Assembly: GCF_030316855.1 (NCBI RefSeq) | Contig: NZ_JASZYR010000006.1 | Coordinates: 212,705 to 276,704, forward strand | Source of the DNA: Variovorax sp. J22P240 | GTDB lineage: Bacteria > Pseudomonadota > Gammaproteobacteria > Burkholderiales > Burkholderiaceae_C | Reading direction: 5' to 3' | Length of the DNA: 64,000 nt | Shown here: positions 1 through 8,641 of the stretch, piece by piece | Position numbering within the stretch: position 1 is the stretch's first letter | Layout of the letters: each line of letters opens with the position of its first letter | Made by a program: the position numbers and the translations under genes | Notes under the pieces: model-generated | Databases searched by the model: none | What the model saw: the letters and a program-made list of their open reading frames with translations, nothing else | Told to the model about the DNA's origin: nothing

Positions 1-27
1 TCCGCATTGGGTTGTTCTTTGATTGCA

Positions 28-47
28 ATTGATAACAATTCGCATTC
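28..47. promoter_or_regulatory. Fur-box-like operator
   Basis: The sequence ATTGATAACAATTCGCATTC matches the common Gram-negative Fur-box form AATGATAATAATTCTCATTT at 16 of 20 positions by eye. It lies about 110 bases before the phospholipase D-like gene and close to the left edge. It may therefore control that gene, or more likely a divergent gene outside the window (iron uptake genes usually carry such boxes). The regulated gene is inferred, not seen. Confidence 0.5.
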
Positions 48-156
48 TATTCATGAATGGAATGTGAACGCAATGTGAAGACGCCCATTCACCCGATGGC
101 GACGCGCGCATTTCGCCGGCCGGCTACGATCCGCTGCCCGCAACCATCCAAGCTGC

Positions 157-1752
157 ATGCCCAGACTTCCCGCGACGCCCGCGTCAAAGCTTCGTTGCCT
201 GGCGCTCGCGTTCGTCTGCCTGGTTTCGGCGTGCGCCGGCCTGCCGTCGCGCACCGTCACGCCGTACAGCCCCGCCGTCACGGCCTCGCCGGCAACGGAA
301 CTGGGCAAGCTGACCGCCGCCTTCTACGAACACCGCGACGGCGTCTCGGGAGCGCGGGTGATGCCCCAGGGCGCCCTCGCGCTCGATGCGCGAATCGCCC
401 TGATCCGCCACGCCCAGGCCTCGCTCGACCTGCAGTACTACCTGCTCGGCAACGACCAGACCGGCAAGCTGATCCTGCGTGAGCTGCGCGATGCAGCGCG
501 CCGCGGCGTGCGCGTGCGGCTGCTTCTCGACGATTTCTATACGGTCAAGCTCGATCCCATGCTGCTCGGACTGGCCGCCTACCCGAACGTGGAAATCCGC
601 CTGTTCAACCCCTTCGTCACCGGCAGGGACCACACCGCGACCCGCTGGCTCAGCTTTGCAGGCGAATTCAGCCGGCTCAACCACCGGATGCACAACAAGC
701 TCTTCGTCGCCGACGGGGCCGTGGCGATCGTGGGCGGGCGCAACCTGGCGGACGAGTACTTCCTGCGCAGCGCGGGCGCCAACTTCATCGATCTGGACAT
801 GCTCGCCGCCGGCCCCGTCGTGACCGAGCTCGAGACCATCTTCGACAATTACTGGAACAGCGAAGTCGTCTACCCGCTGCACGACATCGTCCCATCCAGC
901 GAAACGCCCGAGGCGCTGAGGACAAGGTTCGACGCCCTCACCTCCGAAGCCCAGGCGCCGCCCCTCGAACCGCCGCCGGAGTCGGACATGTTCGGCGATC
1001 CGCCCGTCAGCGCGGCGATCGCGCAAGGCAAGCTGGAGCTGATCCCGACGCACGCCAATGCCGTCGCGGACTCCCCCTCCAAGGCGCTGCGCGTAGAGGG
1101 CGATGACCTGCCCGAGCATCGCCCGCCCACCGTGGCCGAGCGCATGCGCGCCCTGTTCGACCTCGCGAAGTCCGACATCAATATCATCACGCCGTACTTC
1201 ATTCCGGGCGACGCGGGCATGGACCACATTGCGCGGCTGCGCGCGCGCGGCATCCGGATCACGGTCGCCACCAATTCGCTGGCTGACACGGACGAGCCGC
1301 TCGTCAACATCAACTACAACAGTTTTCGCGTCGAAATGCTGCGCATGGGCGTCACGCTGTACGAGGTGAGTTCGGAGCAGATCAAGCGCAGCCTCAACCT
1401 GCGCAAGGTGTTCCGCCAGTCGCGCGGGCGCCTGCACGCCAAGCTGGCGCTGATCGACCGCGAATGGGCCCTCGTCGGCTCGCTGAACTTCGATCCGCGA
1501 TCGGCCTACATCAACACCGAGTTGGGCGTGCGCTTCGAAGGCTACGAAGTGGCGCACCGACTGCTCGACGCGTTCCAGGTCGACAACGTCGAGAGCGTGT
1601 ACGAGGTCCGACTGAAGCCGGGCACCGACCAGATCCAATGGGTGACGACCGACGGCGAGAACATCGTCCTCAACGAGGAGCCGGACGCGAACGCACTGGT
1701 GCGGCTGAAGCTGCTGCTCTTCTCCTGGTTCGTTCCGAGCGACCTGCTCTAG
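157..1752 (+). CDS. Phospholipase D-like lipoprotein (cardiolipin synthase-type)
   Basis: A 531-residue protein with two HKD phosphodiesterase motifs: HNKLFVADGAVAIVGG near residue 178, and HAKLALIDREWALVGS near residue 427, followed by a conserved LNFDPRSA segment. Both catalytic His-Lys-Asp sets are intact, so it should be an active PLD-superfamily enzyme that hydrolyses or transfers phosphatidyl groups. The N-terminus is a lipoprotein signal with lipobox VSAC (Cys26), so the enzyme probably sits at the envelope facing the periplasm. It is monocistronic, with a Fur-box-like site about 110 bases upstream. The family includes cardiolipin synthase C-like enzymes (ClsC); the exact substrate cannot be told from sequence. 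Confidence 0.85.
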   Translation: MPRLPATPASKLRCLALAFVCLVSACAGLPSRTVTPYSPAVTASPATELGKLTAAFYEHRDGVSGARVMPQGALALDARIALIRHAQASLDLQYYLLGNDQTGKLILRELRDAARRGVRVRLLLDDFYTVKLDPMLLGLAAYPNVEIRLFNPFVTGRDHTATRWLSFAGEFSRLNHRMHNKLFVADGAVAIVGGRNLADEYFLRSAGANFIDLDMLAAGPVVTELETIFDNYWNSEVVYPLHDIVPSSETPEALRTRFDALTSEAQAPPLEPPPESDMFGDPPVSAAIAQGKLELIPTHANAVADSPSKALRVEGDDLPEHRPPTVAERMRALFDLAKSDINIITPYFIPGDAGMDHIARLRARGIRITVATNSLADTDEPLVNINYNSFRVEMLRMGVTLYEVSSEQIKRSLNLRKVFRQSRGRLHAKLALIDREWALVGSLNFDPRSAYINTELGVRFEGYEVAHRLLDAFQVDNVESVYEVRLKPGTDQIQWVTTDGENIVLNEEPDANALVRLKLLLFSWFVPSDLL

Positions 1753-1888
1753 AAGTCCCGTCCCCGGGGCACGCTCGACTTTTTGCTTGCGCGGGAAGAT
1801 GATCGCCGGCCGCTCCCGACGTCTTCGGAACTCGTTCGGCAGGGGCGCGCTCACACCTCAACCCAACCAGACTCAAAGGAGCTTTGCG

Positions 1889-2902
1889 ATGCAAATCGGC
1901 ATGATCGGACTCGGACGCATGGGCGCCAACATGACGAGCCGCCTGATGCGTGGAGGCCACGACTGTGTCGTGCATGACAACGCACCCGCCTCCATCGAGC
2001 GATTGGCCGCCCAAGGCGCGACCGGCGCTGCCACGCTGCAGGATTTCGTTGCCAAGCTCGCGCGGCCCCGTGCGATCTGGCTCATGGTCCCCGCAGCGGC
2101 CGTCGACGCGGCACTCGCCACGCTGACGCCGTTGCTGCAGCCCGGCGACATCGTCATCGACGGCGGCAACTCCCACTACCGCGACGACATCCGCCGCGGC
2201 AACGAGTTGCACGCCCTGGGCCTGCACTATGTCGACGTGGGCACCAGCGGCGGCATTGCCGGATTCGAACGCGGCTACTGCCTCATGATCGGCGGCGAAG
2301 CAGAGACGGTGCAGCACCTATCGCCGCTGTTCGCCACGCTGGCGCCAGGCGCCGGCGAGCACCCGCCGACACCCGGCCGAGCCGCCGGCGCCAGTACGGC
2401 CGATCAAGGCTATCTGCATTGCGGCCCTCACGGCGCGGGCCACTTCGTCAAGATGGTGCACAACGGCATCGAATACGGAATCATGGCCGCGTATGCGGAG
2501 GGTCTCAACATCCTCCGCGGCGCCAACATCGGCAAGCGCTCGCACGACATCGACGCCGAGACGACGCCGCTGCGCGACCCCACGCTCTATCAGTACGACA
2601 TGAACCTGCCCGAGATCACCGAGCTGTGGCGGCGCGGCAGCGTGATCGGCTCCTGGCTCCTCGATCTCACCGCCACCGCGCTCACCGCCGATCCGGACCT
2701 CACGAATTTCCAGGGCCGTGTCTCCGATTCCGGCGAGGGCCGCTGGACCCTCCAGGCCGCGATCGACGAAGGCGTGCCCACGCCGGTGCTGAGTTCCGCG
2801 GTCTACGCGCGATTCAGTTCGCGCGGCGAGGCGGACTTTTCCAATCGCGTGCTGTCGGCCCTGCGGCACCAGTTCGGAGGCCACGCGGAGAAGAAATCAT
2901 GA
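1889..2902 (+). CDS. gnd: 6-phosphogluconate dehydrogenase, decarboxylating (short NAD-type)
   Basis: This enzyme oxidatively decarboxylates 6-phosphogluconate to ribulose 5-phosphate. The start at 1889 is chosen because the protein then opens directly with the Rossmann motif GLGRMGANM and has AAAGGA 8 bases upstream; an open extension to 1787 lacks such support. At 337 residues it belongs to the short YqeC-like subfamily. The substrate motif DGGNSHY and the catalytic segment GAGHFVKMVHNGIEYG are present. An acidic residue after the second beta strand (VVHDN) suggests NAD rather than NADP, which is an inference. Its stop overlaps the pgm start (ATGA), so the two sugar-phosphate genes are translationally coupled. 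Confidence 0.93.
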   Translation: MQIGMIGLGRMGANMTSRLMRGGHDCVVHDNAPASIERLAAQGATGAATLQDFVAKLARPRAIWLMVPAAAVDAALATLTPLLQPGDIVIDGGNSHYRDDIRRGNELHALGLHYVDVGTSGGIAGFERGYCLMIGGEAETVQHLSPLFATLAPGAGEHPPTPGRAAGASTADQGYLHCGPHGAGHFVKMVHNGIEYGIMAAYAEGLNILRGANIGKRSHDIDAETTPLRDPTLYQYDMNLPEITELWRRGSVIGSWLLDLTATALTADPDLTNFQGRVSDSGEGRWTLQAAIDEGVPTPVLSSAVYARFSSRGEADFSNRVLSALRHQFGGHAEKKS

Positions 2903-4548
2903 GTGATCGCATCAACCCCCTCGCCGGCCAGCCGGCACCGGCCGGATCCCTCATCGACGTGAGCGCACTCGTTGCGGCCTACTACGCAGACGCTCCCGAC
3001 CCCGGCATCGCGACGCAACGGGTCGCGTTCGGAACGTCCGGCCATCGGGGGTCGGCCTTCGAGCGCTCCTTCAACGAGTGGCACGTGCTCGCGGTCACAC
3101 AGGCGATCTGCGACTACCGCAAGGCAAAAGGCATCGACGGGCCGCTGTTCCTCGGCATCGACACGCACGCGCTCTCGCAACCCGCCTGCGCGAGCGCGCT
3201 CGAGGTGCTGGCAGCGAATGGCGTCGACGTGATGCTGGCGACGAATGACGAATTCACGCCGACCCCGGCCTTGTCGCACGCGATCCTGACCTACAACCGG
3301 GGACGCAGCAGCGGCCTCGCCGACGGCGTCGTCGTCACGCCATCGCACAACCCGCCGCGCGACGGCGGCTTCAAATACAACCCGCCCAATGGCGGACCGG
3401 CCGGGCAGGACATCACCGGCGGGGTCGAAGCCGCAGCCAACCGCTACCTCGAACTACGGCTCGACGGCGTCAAGCGCATGCCGCACGCCTTGGCCTTGAA
3501 GGCCGCGACGACGCACCGCCACGATTTCCTCGACGCCTATGTCGGCGACCTCGACCAGGTGATCGACATGGAAGCGATCCGTGACGCCCATGTCCGCATG
3601 GGCGTCGACCCGCTGGGCGGCGCCGGCGTCCACTACTGGTCGGCGATTGCCGACCGCTACAAGCTCGATCTCACCGTCGTCAGCGACACGGTCGATCCGC
3701 GATTCGGCTTCATGACGCTGGACTGGGACGGCCAGATCCGCATGGACCCTTCCTCGGGCTATGCGATGCAGCGCCTGCTCGACATCAAGGACCGCTTCGA
3801 CGTCGGCTTTGCCTGCGACACGGACCACGACCGGCATGGCATCGTCACCGGTGGTGCGGGGCTTCTGGCGCCGAACCACTACCTTTCGGTGGTCGTCGAC
3901 TACTTGTTCCAGCACCGCCCGCAGTGGGGCCCGCAGGTGGCCGTCGGCAAGACAGTCGTCTCGACGCAGCTCATCGACCGCCTGACCGCAAGGCTCGGTC
4001 GTCGTCTCTACGAAGTCCCGGTGGGCTTCAAATGGTTCGCCGATGGATTGCTCGACGCATCTCTCGGCTTCGTCGGCGAGGAAAGCGCAGGTGCCACTTT
4101 CCTGCGGCGCGACGGCTCGGCATGGACCACCGATAAGGACGGCATCACCGCCGCGCTGCTCTCTGCGGAAATCACCGCACGCAGGGGCCGCGACCCCGGT
4201 GCGCTCTACACCGACCTAGCGAACGAGTTCGGCAATCCGGTCGCGAGCCGGATCGACGCGCCGGCCACGGCCCAGCAGAAGAAGCAACTCTCGGCGCTCT
4301 CGCCGCAGCAGCTCGGCGCCAGCGAACTCGCAGGCGAGAAGATCGAGAACGTCTTGAGCCATGCGCCCGGAAACGGCGCGGCGATCGGCGGCATCAAGGT
4401 GATCTCCCAGGGCGGATGGTTCGCTGCACGGCCCTCGGGCACCGAGAACATCTACAAGATCTACGGCGAAAGCTTCCGTGGCGCCGAGCACCTGCGCCGC
4501 ATCCTGGACGAAGCCCAGACCATCGTCGATGCGGCGATCTCTCCTTGA
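2899..4548 (+). CDS. pgm: Phosphoglucomutase (alpha-D-glucose-specific)
   Basis: Interconverts glucose 1-phosphate and glucose 6-phosphate in the cytoplasm. The protein is 549 residues, close to E. coli Pgm. The active-site serine lies in TPSHNPPRDGGFKYNPPNGG (Ser149), the metal-binding loop is DTDHDRHG (residues 307-314), the sugar-binding loop is GEESAGA, and the phosphate-binding loop is RPSGTENIYKIYGES near the C-terminus. The start overlaps the gnd stop by four bases, which fixes it and shows coupling. Pairing with gnd links glycogen/exopolysaccharide precursor supply to the pentose phosphate route. Confidence 0.95.
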   Translation: MSDRINPLAGQPAPAGSLIDVSALVAAYYADAPDPGIATQRVAFGTSGHRGSAFERSFNEWHVLAVTQAICDYRKAKGIDGPLFLGIDTHALSQPACASALEVLAANGVDVMLATNDEFTPTPALSHAILTYNRGRSSGLADGVVVTPSHNPPRDGGFKYNPPNGGPAGQDITGGVEAAANRYLELRLDGVKRMPHALALKAATTHRHDFLDAYVGDLDQVIDMEAIRDAHVRMGVDPLGGAGVHYWSAIADRYKLDLTVVSDTVDPRFGFMTLDWDGQIRMDPSSGYAMQRLLDIKDRFDVGFACDTDHDRHGIVTGGAGLLAPNHYLSVVVDYLFQHRPQWGPQVAVGKTVVSTQLIDRLTARLGRRLYEVPVGFKWFADGLLDASLGFVGEESAGATFLRRDGSAWTTDKDGITAALLSAEITARRGRDPGALYTDLANEFGNPVASRIDAPATAQQKKQLSALSPQQLGASELAGEKIENVLSHAPGNGAAIGGIKVISQGGWFAARPSGTENIYKIYGESFRGAEHLRRILDEAQTIVDAAISP

Positions 4549-4668
4549 TCTCTTCTTTTCCTGCAAGCTGATTCACGGCTTGTCCTACGCGCTCTCGGGT
4601 CGCCCGCAGACATGCAATGGCGGGTGTTCGCCGCATGCTCACCCGGCCAATAACTTGAGGAGCAAAAG

Positions 4669-5301
4669 ATGATCAAGATCGGAATCGTGGACGACCACGC
4701 GATCGTGCGGACGGGCCTGAAGGACTTTTTCTCGCAACACGTCGACCTCCGTGTCGTCGGCGAAGCGGCCAGCGGACGCGAAGCGATCGACCTGGTGCGA
4801 TCCCACGAGATCGATGTGCTGGTCATGGACCTGTCCATGCCGGGCCAGAGCGGCATCGACGCGATCGCGATGGTGCGCGCCAAGGCGCCCGACACCGGCA
4901 TTCTGATCCTCAGCGGCTATCCCGAAGAGCACTACGCGATGAACCTCATCCGCCAGGGCGCCAGCGGCTACCTCAACAAGGAATGCGACCCCAAGGAGAT
5001 CGTGGATGCGATCCGCACCATCTCGCTGGGCCGGCGCTACATCACGCCCGCAGTGGCCGAACTCCTGGCGCGCCAGCTCGACCGCAAGAACGACGCGGCG
5101 CCGCACGAGCAGCTGTCCGAACGTGAGTTCCAGGTGTTCCTGAAGCTGGCCACCGGTGAAACGGCTGGGAGCATCGCGGAGCACCTCTCGCTCTCGGTCA
5201 AGACGGTCAGCACCTACCGCAGCCGCCTGATGGAGAAGATGAACCTCGCCTCCAACAGCGACCTCACCTACTACGCGCTGAAGAATCAGCTGATCAGCTG
5301 A
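4669..5301 (+). CDS. NarL/FixJ-family response regulator (orphan)
   Basis: A 210-residue two-component regulator. The receiver domain (residues 1-120) has the acidic pocket DD8-9, phospho-acceptor Asp54 in VMDLSMPG, and the conserved Lys in YLNKE. A LuxR-type helix-turn-helix follows (residues 145-205: LSEREFQVFLKLATGE, then SLSVKTVSTYRSRLMEKM). A strong ribosome site, GAGGAG at 4656-4662, supports the start. No histidine kinase lies nearby, so the partner is unknown. The receiver resembles the UvrY/GacA group, but the target regulon cannot be read from sequence. Confidence 0.9.
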   Translation: MIKIGIVDDHAIVRTGLKDFFSQHVDLRVVGEAASGREAIDLVRSHEIDVLVMDLSMPGQSGIDAIAMVRAKAPDTGILILSGYPEEHYAMNLIRQGASGYLNKECDPKEIVDAIRTISLGRRYITPAVAELLARQLDRKNDAAPHEQLSEREFQVFLKLATGETAGSIAEHLSLSVKTVSTYRSRLMEKMNLASNSDLTYYALKNQLIS

Positions 5302-5393
5302 GTGTGAGTTGCCACAAACTTTGTTTCGACGCGGCAACTGATCGGCGCAAAATCACTCCCACTTCCATCCGCCGGTGCGGAAGTGAGGGTGTC

Positions 5394-5768
5394 ATGAAAG
5401 CGCGCTTCAACGTCCGAGCCCTGCTCTGGGTATCCGCCACCTGCCTTCCGTGGGCCGTCGGCGCGCAGCCGTCCGACTCGTCGGGAGAGCAGCAGGAAGC
5501 GGACTATCGGGTGATCGCCGCGCGATGCGGCACGCCGGGATTCGAAAAAGCCTTCTACAAGCAGTCCAAGGCCGCCGTGGCCGCCGGGCTGGTGGTCAAG
5601 CACCGCGATCCGGCGCAGGTCGAGAAGACCGTCACTGCCCTGCGGCGCAATCCGGTGGTGCTGATCGGCACCCAGGCGGATTGCCCCGACCAAGTGGCGC
5701 GCCTCAAGGAGTTGCAGAAGGAACGCGCCAAGGCCCTGGGGACATCGCGTAAATCGGGCAAGGGCTAG
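5394..5768 (+). CDS. Small exported protein, function unknown
   Basis: A 124-residue protein. The start at 5394 gives a clean signal peptide (MKARFNVRALLWVSATC, hydrophobic, ending WAVGAQ), whereas an upstream in-frame ATG at 5304 would add an unlikely polar leader. The mature part is charged and has two cysteines (AARCGTPGFEKAFYK and TQADCPDQVARLKELQ), which could form one disulfide in the periplasm. I recognise no family. It stands alone between a response regulator and two small membrane proteins. Confidence 0.65.
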   Translation: MKARFNVRALLWVSATCLPWAVGAQPSDSSGEQQEADYRVIAARCGTPGFEKAFYKQSKAAVAAGLVVKHRDPAQVEKTVTALRRNPVVLIGTQADCPDQVARLKELQKERAKALGTSRKSGKG

Positions 5769-5898
5769 CCGTGGATGCCCTCCCGGCGCAATGTCAAAAG
5801 CTGTACGCCGTCGTTTAACAACACCTGTCGATTGGCAGATTCACAGCAGGGCTGCGCCCGTACAGACTGGAGCCATCGAATCGGAAGGGAAGCGGATC

Positions 5899-6060
5899 AT
5901 GGACTCAGACCTTTACACCCTTGGCGTCCTCGCGATGGTGCTCGTCGGCGGATGGCTGGTCGATCATCTCGGCTGGTGGGGCAGATCGCACCTCACGGAG
6001 GAAATGGAGCGCCAGCTCCAGAAATCCGCCGACACGATCCGCGGCGCGCCACTCCACTGA
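5899..6060 (+). CDS. Small single-span membrane protein, unknown
   Basis: A 53-residue protein starting MDSDLYTLGVLAMVLVGGWL. One hydrophobic segment (about residues 5-22) is followed by an amphipathic, charged C-terminus (EEMERQLQKSADTIRG). A purine-rich site (GGAAGGGAAGCGG) precedes the ATG at 5899, so I prefer it to an in-frame extension to 5791. Its stop overlaps the next gene's start (TGATG), so the two small membrane proteins are probably made together. No function can be assigned. Confidence 0.6.
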   Translation: MDSDLYTLGVLAMVLVGGWLVDHLGWWGRSHLTEEMERQLQKSADTIRGAPLH

Positions 6061-6476
6061 TGATGGAGCCTGTGCGGCCGGTGGCCGCCCTGGCATCCGT
6101 GCGCCGGAAGTCGGCGCTCCTGGCTGCCGTCTCGCTCGTGCTCGCAGCGCTCGGCCTGGAGGCCTACGCTGCGGGCTACCCCATGGGCATGGCGCTGCTC
6201 GCCGCAGCCACGCTGCAGGGGCTGATCTGCTCCGCCATGTTCCGCAGTGGGCTGCTGATCGCGGTGGTCATTGCCAACTTCGTGCTCTTCGTGGCCCACG
6301 CCGTCTTGCTCAGCCCCTTCCTCGCCCAACCCTATCCGCCGGCGATCTTCCAGCTGGGGGACTTCTGCTGCGCCGTGCTTGCAGGCGCATCGATGGTCTT
6401 CACACCGATCGAGACGATGGCGCTCATCGTGCGGGACGCCTACCTGAAGCGCCCGCGGCGCCACCCTCCCCGCTAG
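6060..6476 (+). CDS. Multi-span hypothetical membrane protein
   Basis: A 138-residue protein (MMEPVRPVAALASVRRK) with four likely membrane helices (about residues 18-38, 42-60, 66-88 and 96-118) and a basic tail (KRPRRHPPR). It overlaps the preceding 53-residue gene at its start codon, indicating translational coupling. It converges with the TetR gene on the other strand, and the two stops overlap by four bases. No family was recognised. Confidence 0.6.
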   Translation: MMEPVRPVAALASVRRKSALLAAVSLVLAALGLEAYAAGYPMGMALLAAATLQGLICSAMFRSGLLIAVVIANFVLFVAHAVLLSPFLAQPYPPAIFQLGDFCCAVLAGASMVFTPIETMALIVRDAYLKRPRRHPPR

Positions 6477-7702
6477 TCGGCGCTCAACAGGCCGCAAAAA
6501 ATCGGCCGCACGTACAACGCGGCCACTGACTCTTCGGTGACTCCCGGCACCCAGCGGTGCAATTCCGCAGCGCCGTTGACGAGCCCCATCACCATCTGCG
6601 CAGCGATCGACGTGTCCAGCGGACGCACCGAACCGTCCATCAGGCCGTCGACGAGCACGCTCGCCATGCGTTCGGTCAGCTGCTGCAACGTCTTGTGAAC
6701 GCGGGCGCGGTCCGCCTGATCGGGCAGCACACTGGTGGACGACAACCGAAGCAACGGACCCTCCCCGGAAAGCTGGAACCGCACCAGTGCCTGGGTTGCC
6801 GAGGCCGCCCGCCTCCAGCCGCTGCCCTCAAGCGACTCCGCGGCCTCCAGCGCTTGCCGGACCACCTTGAAGGTGCGGTCGAAGCAGGCCGCGATCAGGT
6901 CGAGCTTGTTGTCGTTGTGGTGATAGAAGGACCCCTTGGTCACATGGAGACGGGCCGAGATTTCGTCGACCGAGGCGCCGCGATAGCCCTTCTCGTTCAC
7001 CAGCGCCGTGGCGGCGCGCAAGAACGCATCAAGGGGACCGGCCTCGGTCGGTATCGGCCATGATGCATCGCCCTCCACCTGCCATTCGGCCGAGGCGGCG
7101 CCCATGCCGTGGAGCGCGATGTCGGCCACACGATCGGCCATTCGGACGTATTCCGATTCCTCGTACCGTCCGAACCACACCGGCAACCAGTTGGCGAGCG
7201 ACAGCAGCATGTGGGTGCGCGCATTGCGGGTGTCCTTGGCCCACCCTGCGGTCTCCTCACCCTTGAAGAGCGAGCGCACGCGGCGGAACATGTCCGTGTA
7301 GGCGCGATGCACCTCTTCGAGTTGCGGGCTCGGCAGCGCCCGCACGTCGCTGAAGACCACCACCGGTGGATGCTGGCCGACGCGCACGGCGGCCTGCAGG
7401 GCCGCGTGGCTGCGCAAGTACGAGCGCACCCGTTCGGGCACGTTCGGCTGTCGCACCGAGGCCTTCGCGATGTCGTCGAACAACGTAATCGCACGCAGGA
7501 AGCAGGCCGTCGCGAGGTCTTCCTTCTTGCGGTAGTAGTAGGTGACGCTGTTGGTCACCAGTCCCACGCTGGCCGCAATGTCGGCAAGCGTCGCTCCCTT
7601 CACCCCCTGCTCATTGAATCGCAACGCCGCGGCGCCCAGAATGGCATCGCGCTTTTCATTGAAGCGCGCAGTTTGCGTTTCTCTCGAGGTCTCGACGGGC
7701 AT
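6473..7702 (-). CDS. TetR-family regulator with two tandem DNA-binding domains
   Basis: A protein of about 409 residues that contains two full TetR N-terminal helix-turn-helix units in one chain. The first is near residues 15-65 (LRFNEQGVKGATLADIAASV then TYYYRKKEDL). The second is near residues 215-265 (LVNEKGYRGASVDEISARL then SFYHHNDNKLDL). It reads like a fused head-to-tail dimer. It is divergent from the SDR/acyl-CoA dehydrogenase genes and probably controls that catabolic block; the ligand may be an acyl-CoA (inference). The start is uncertain: ATG at 7702 gives a normal N-terminus, but the frame is open to a GTG at 7750. Confidence 0.85.
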   Translation of the reverse strand: MPVETSRETQTARFNEKRDAILGAAALRFNEQGVKGATLADIAASVGLVTNSVTYYYRKKEDLATACFLRAITLFDDIAKASVRQPNVPERVRSYLRSHAALQAAVRVGQHPPVVVFSDVRALPSPQLEEVHRAYTDMFRRVRSLFKGEETAGWAKDTRNARTHMLLSLANWLPVWFGRYEESEYVRMADRVADIALHGMGAASAEWQVEGDASWPIPTEAGPLDAFLRAATALVNEKGYRGASVDEISARLHVTKGSFYHHNDNKLDLIAACFDRTFKVVRQALEAAESLEGSGWRRAASATQALVRFQLSGEGPLLRLSSTSVLPDQADRARVHKTLQQLTERMASVLVDGLMDGSVRPLDTSIAAQMVMGLVNGAAELHRWVPGVTEESVAALYVRPIFCGLLSAD

Positions 7703-7854
7703 GCGTGGCAATCGATGGTTGGGCGCGCGATCATGCATCGGATGGAACACTCGGTACGCCGGGGATTCGAGGCCGAGTCACTTAAAGGACCGTGCTTTTT
7801 TCCTCATTCTTCGAAGATCCGGTCTTTGCATTTTCAGGCAGTCAGGAGACATCC

Positions 7855-8619
7855 ATGTCCTTGTTTTCACTGGCCGGCAAGGTGGCCATCATCACGGGTT
7901 CCTCGCGCGGCATCGGCCGCGCCATCGCCGAGCGCATGGCCGAGCATGGCGCCAAGGTCGTCATCTCATCACGCAAGCCCGAGGCCTGCGCCGAAGTGCG
8001 CGACGCCATCAACCGGGCCCACGGCGAAGGCGCCGCAATCTCCGTGCCCGCCAACATTTCTTCCAAGCAGGATCTGCAGCACCTAGTGGAAGAGACGACG
8101 CGGCAACTCGGCCGGGTCGACATCGTCGTCTGCAATGCGGCCTCCAACCCTTACTACGGCCCGCTCGGCGGCATCGAGGACGACCAGTTCCGCAAGATCC
8201 TCGAGAACAACGTCATCGCCAACCATTGGCTGATCAACTTCGCGGTGCCGCAGATGATCGAGCGCAAGGAGGGTTCGATCATCATCGTCTCGTCGATCGG
8301 CGGACTGCGTGGATCGCCCGTCATCGGCGCGTACAACGTGTCGAAGGCCGCGGACTTCCAGCTCGCGCGCAACCTGGCCGTCGAATACGGGCCGCACAAC
8401 GTGCGGGTGAACTGCATCGCACCCGGCCTCATCAAGACCGACTTCGCACGCGCGCTGTGGGAAGACCCCGAGAACCTCAAGCACCGCACGTCCAACACGC
8501 CGCTGCGGCGCATCGGAGAGCCCGACGAGATCGCCGGCGCTGCCATCTTCCTCGCCTCGCAGGCGGGGGCCTTCATGACGGGTCAATCCCTCGTCATCGA
8601 TGGCGGCGTCACCTGCTGA
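7855..8619 (+). CDS. Short-chain dehydrogenase/reductase (SDR)
   Basis: A 254-residue classical SDR that uses NAD(P) to oxidise or reduce an alcohol/keto group. The cofactor motif is [10 protein letters not shown] (residues 16-25), the structural motif is CNAAS, and the catalytic set is SSIGG with YNVSKAA. The C-terminal segment [20 protein letters not shown] is typical of fabG-like/2-deoxygluconate dehydrogenase-like members. A CAGGAG ribosome site lies 6-13 bases before the ATG. It is followed after 22 bases by an acyl-CoA dehydrogenase, so it probably acts in the same degradation pathway. Confidence 0.9.
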   Translation: MSLFSLAGKVAIITGSSRGIGRAIAERMAEHGAKVVISSRKPEACAEVRDAINRAHGEGAAISVPANISSKQDLQHLVEETTRQLGRVDIVVCNAASNPYYGPLGGIEDDQFRKILENNVIANHWLINFAVPQMIERKEGSIIIVSSIGGLRGSPVIGAYNVSKAADFQLARNLAVEYGPHNVRVNCIAPGLIKTDFARALWEDPENLKHRTSNTPLRRIGEPDEIAGAAIFLASQAGAFMTGQSLVIDGGVTC

Positions 8620-8641
8620 AATCCCTTTCAAGAAAGCCCCC

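Noticed and set aside
1753..1800. CCCCGGGG with a later TTTTT as a terminator after the PLD gene
   Set aside because: The stem is only four base pairs with no loop and the T-run is too far away to form a rho-independent terminator.
184..1854. A 556-codon open frame on the minus strand
   Set aside because: It is opposite the phospholipase D-like gene with both HKD motifs; it has no motif of its own.
7808..7817. Palindrome TCTTCGAAGA between the double TetR gene and the SDR gene
   Set aside because: Ten bases with no centre gap is too short to claim as an operator, and there is no second copy nearby; chance is likely.
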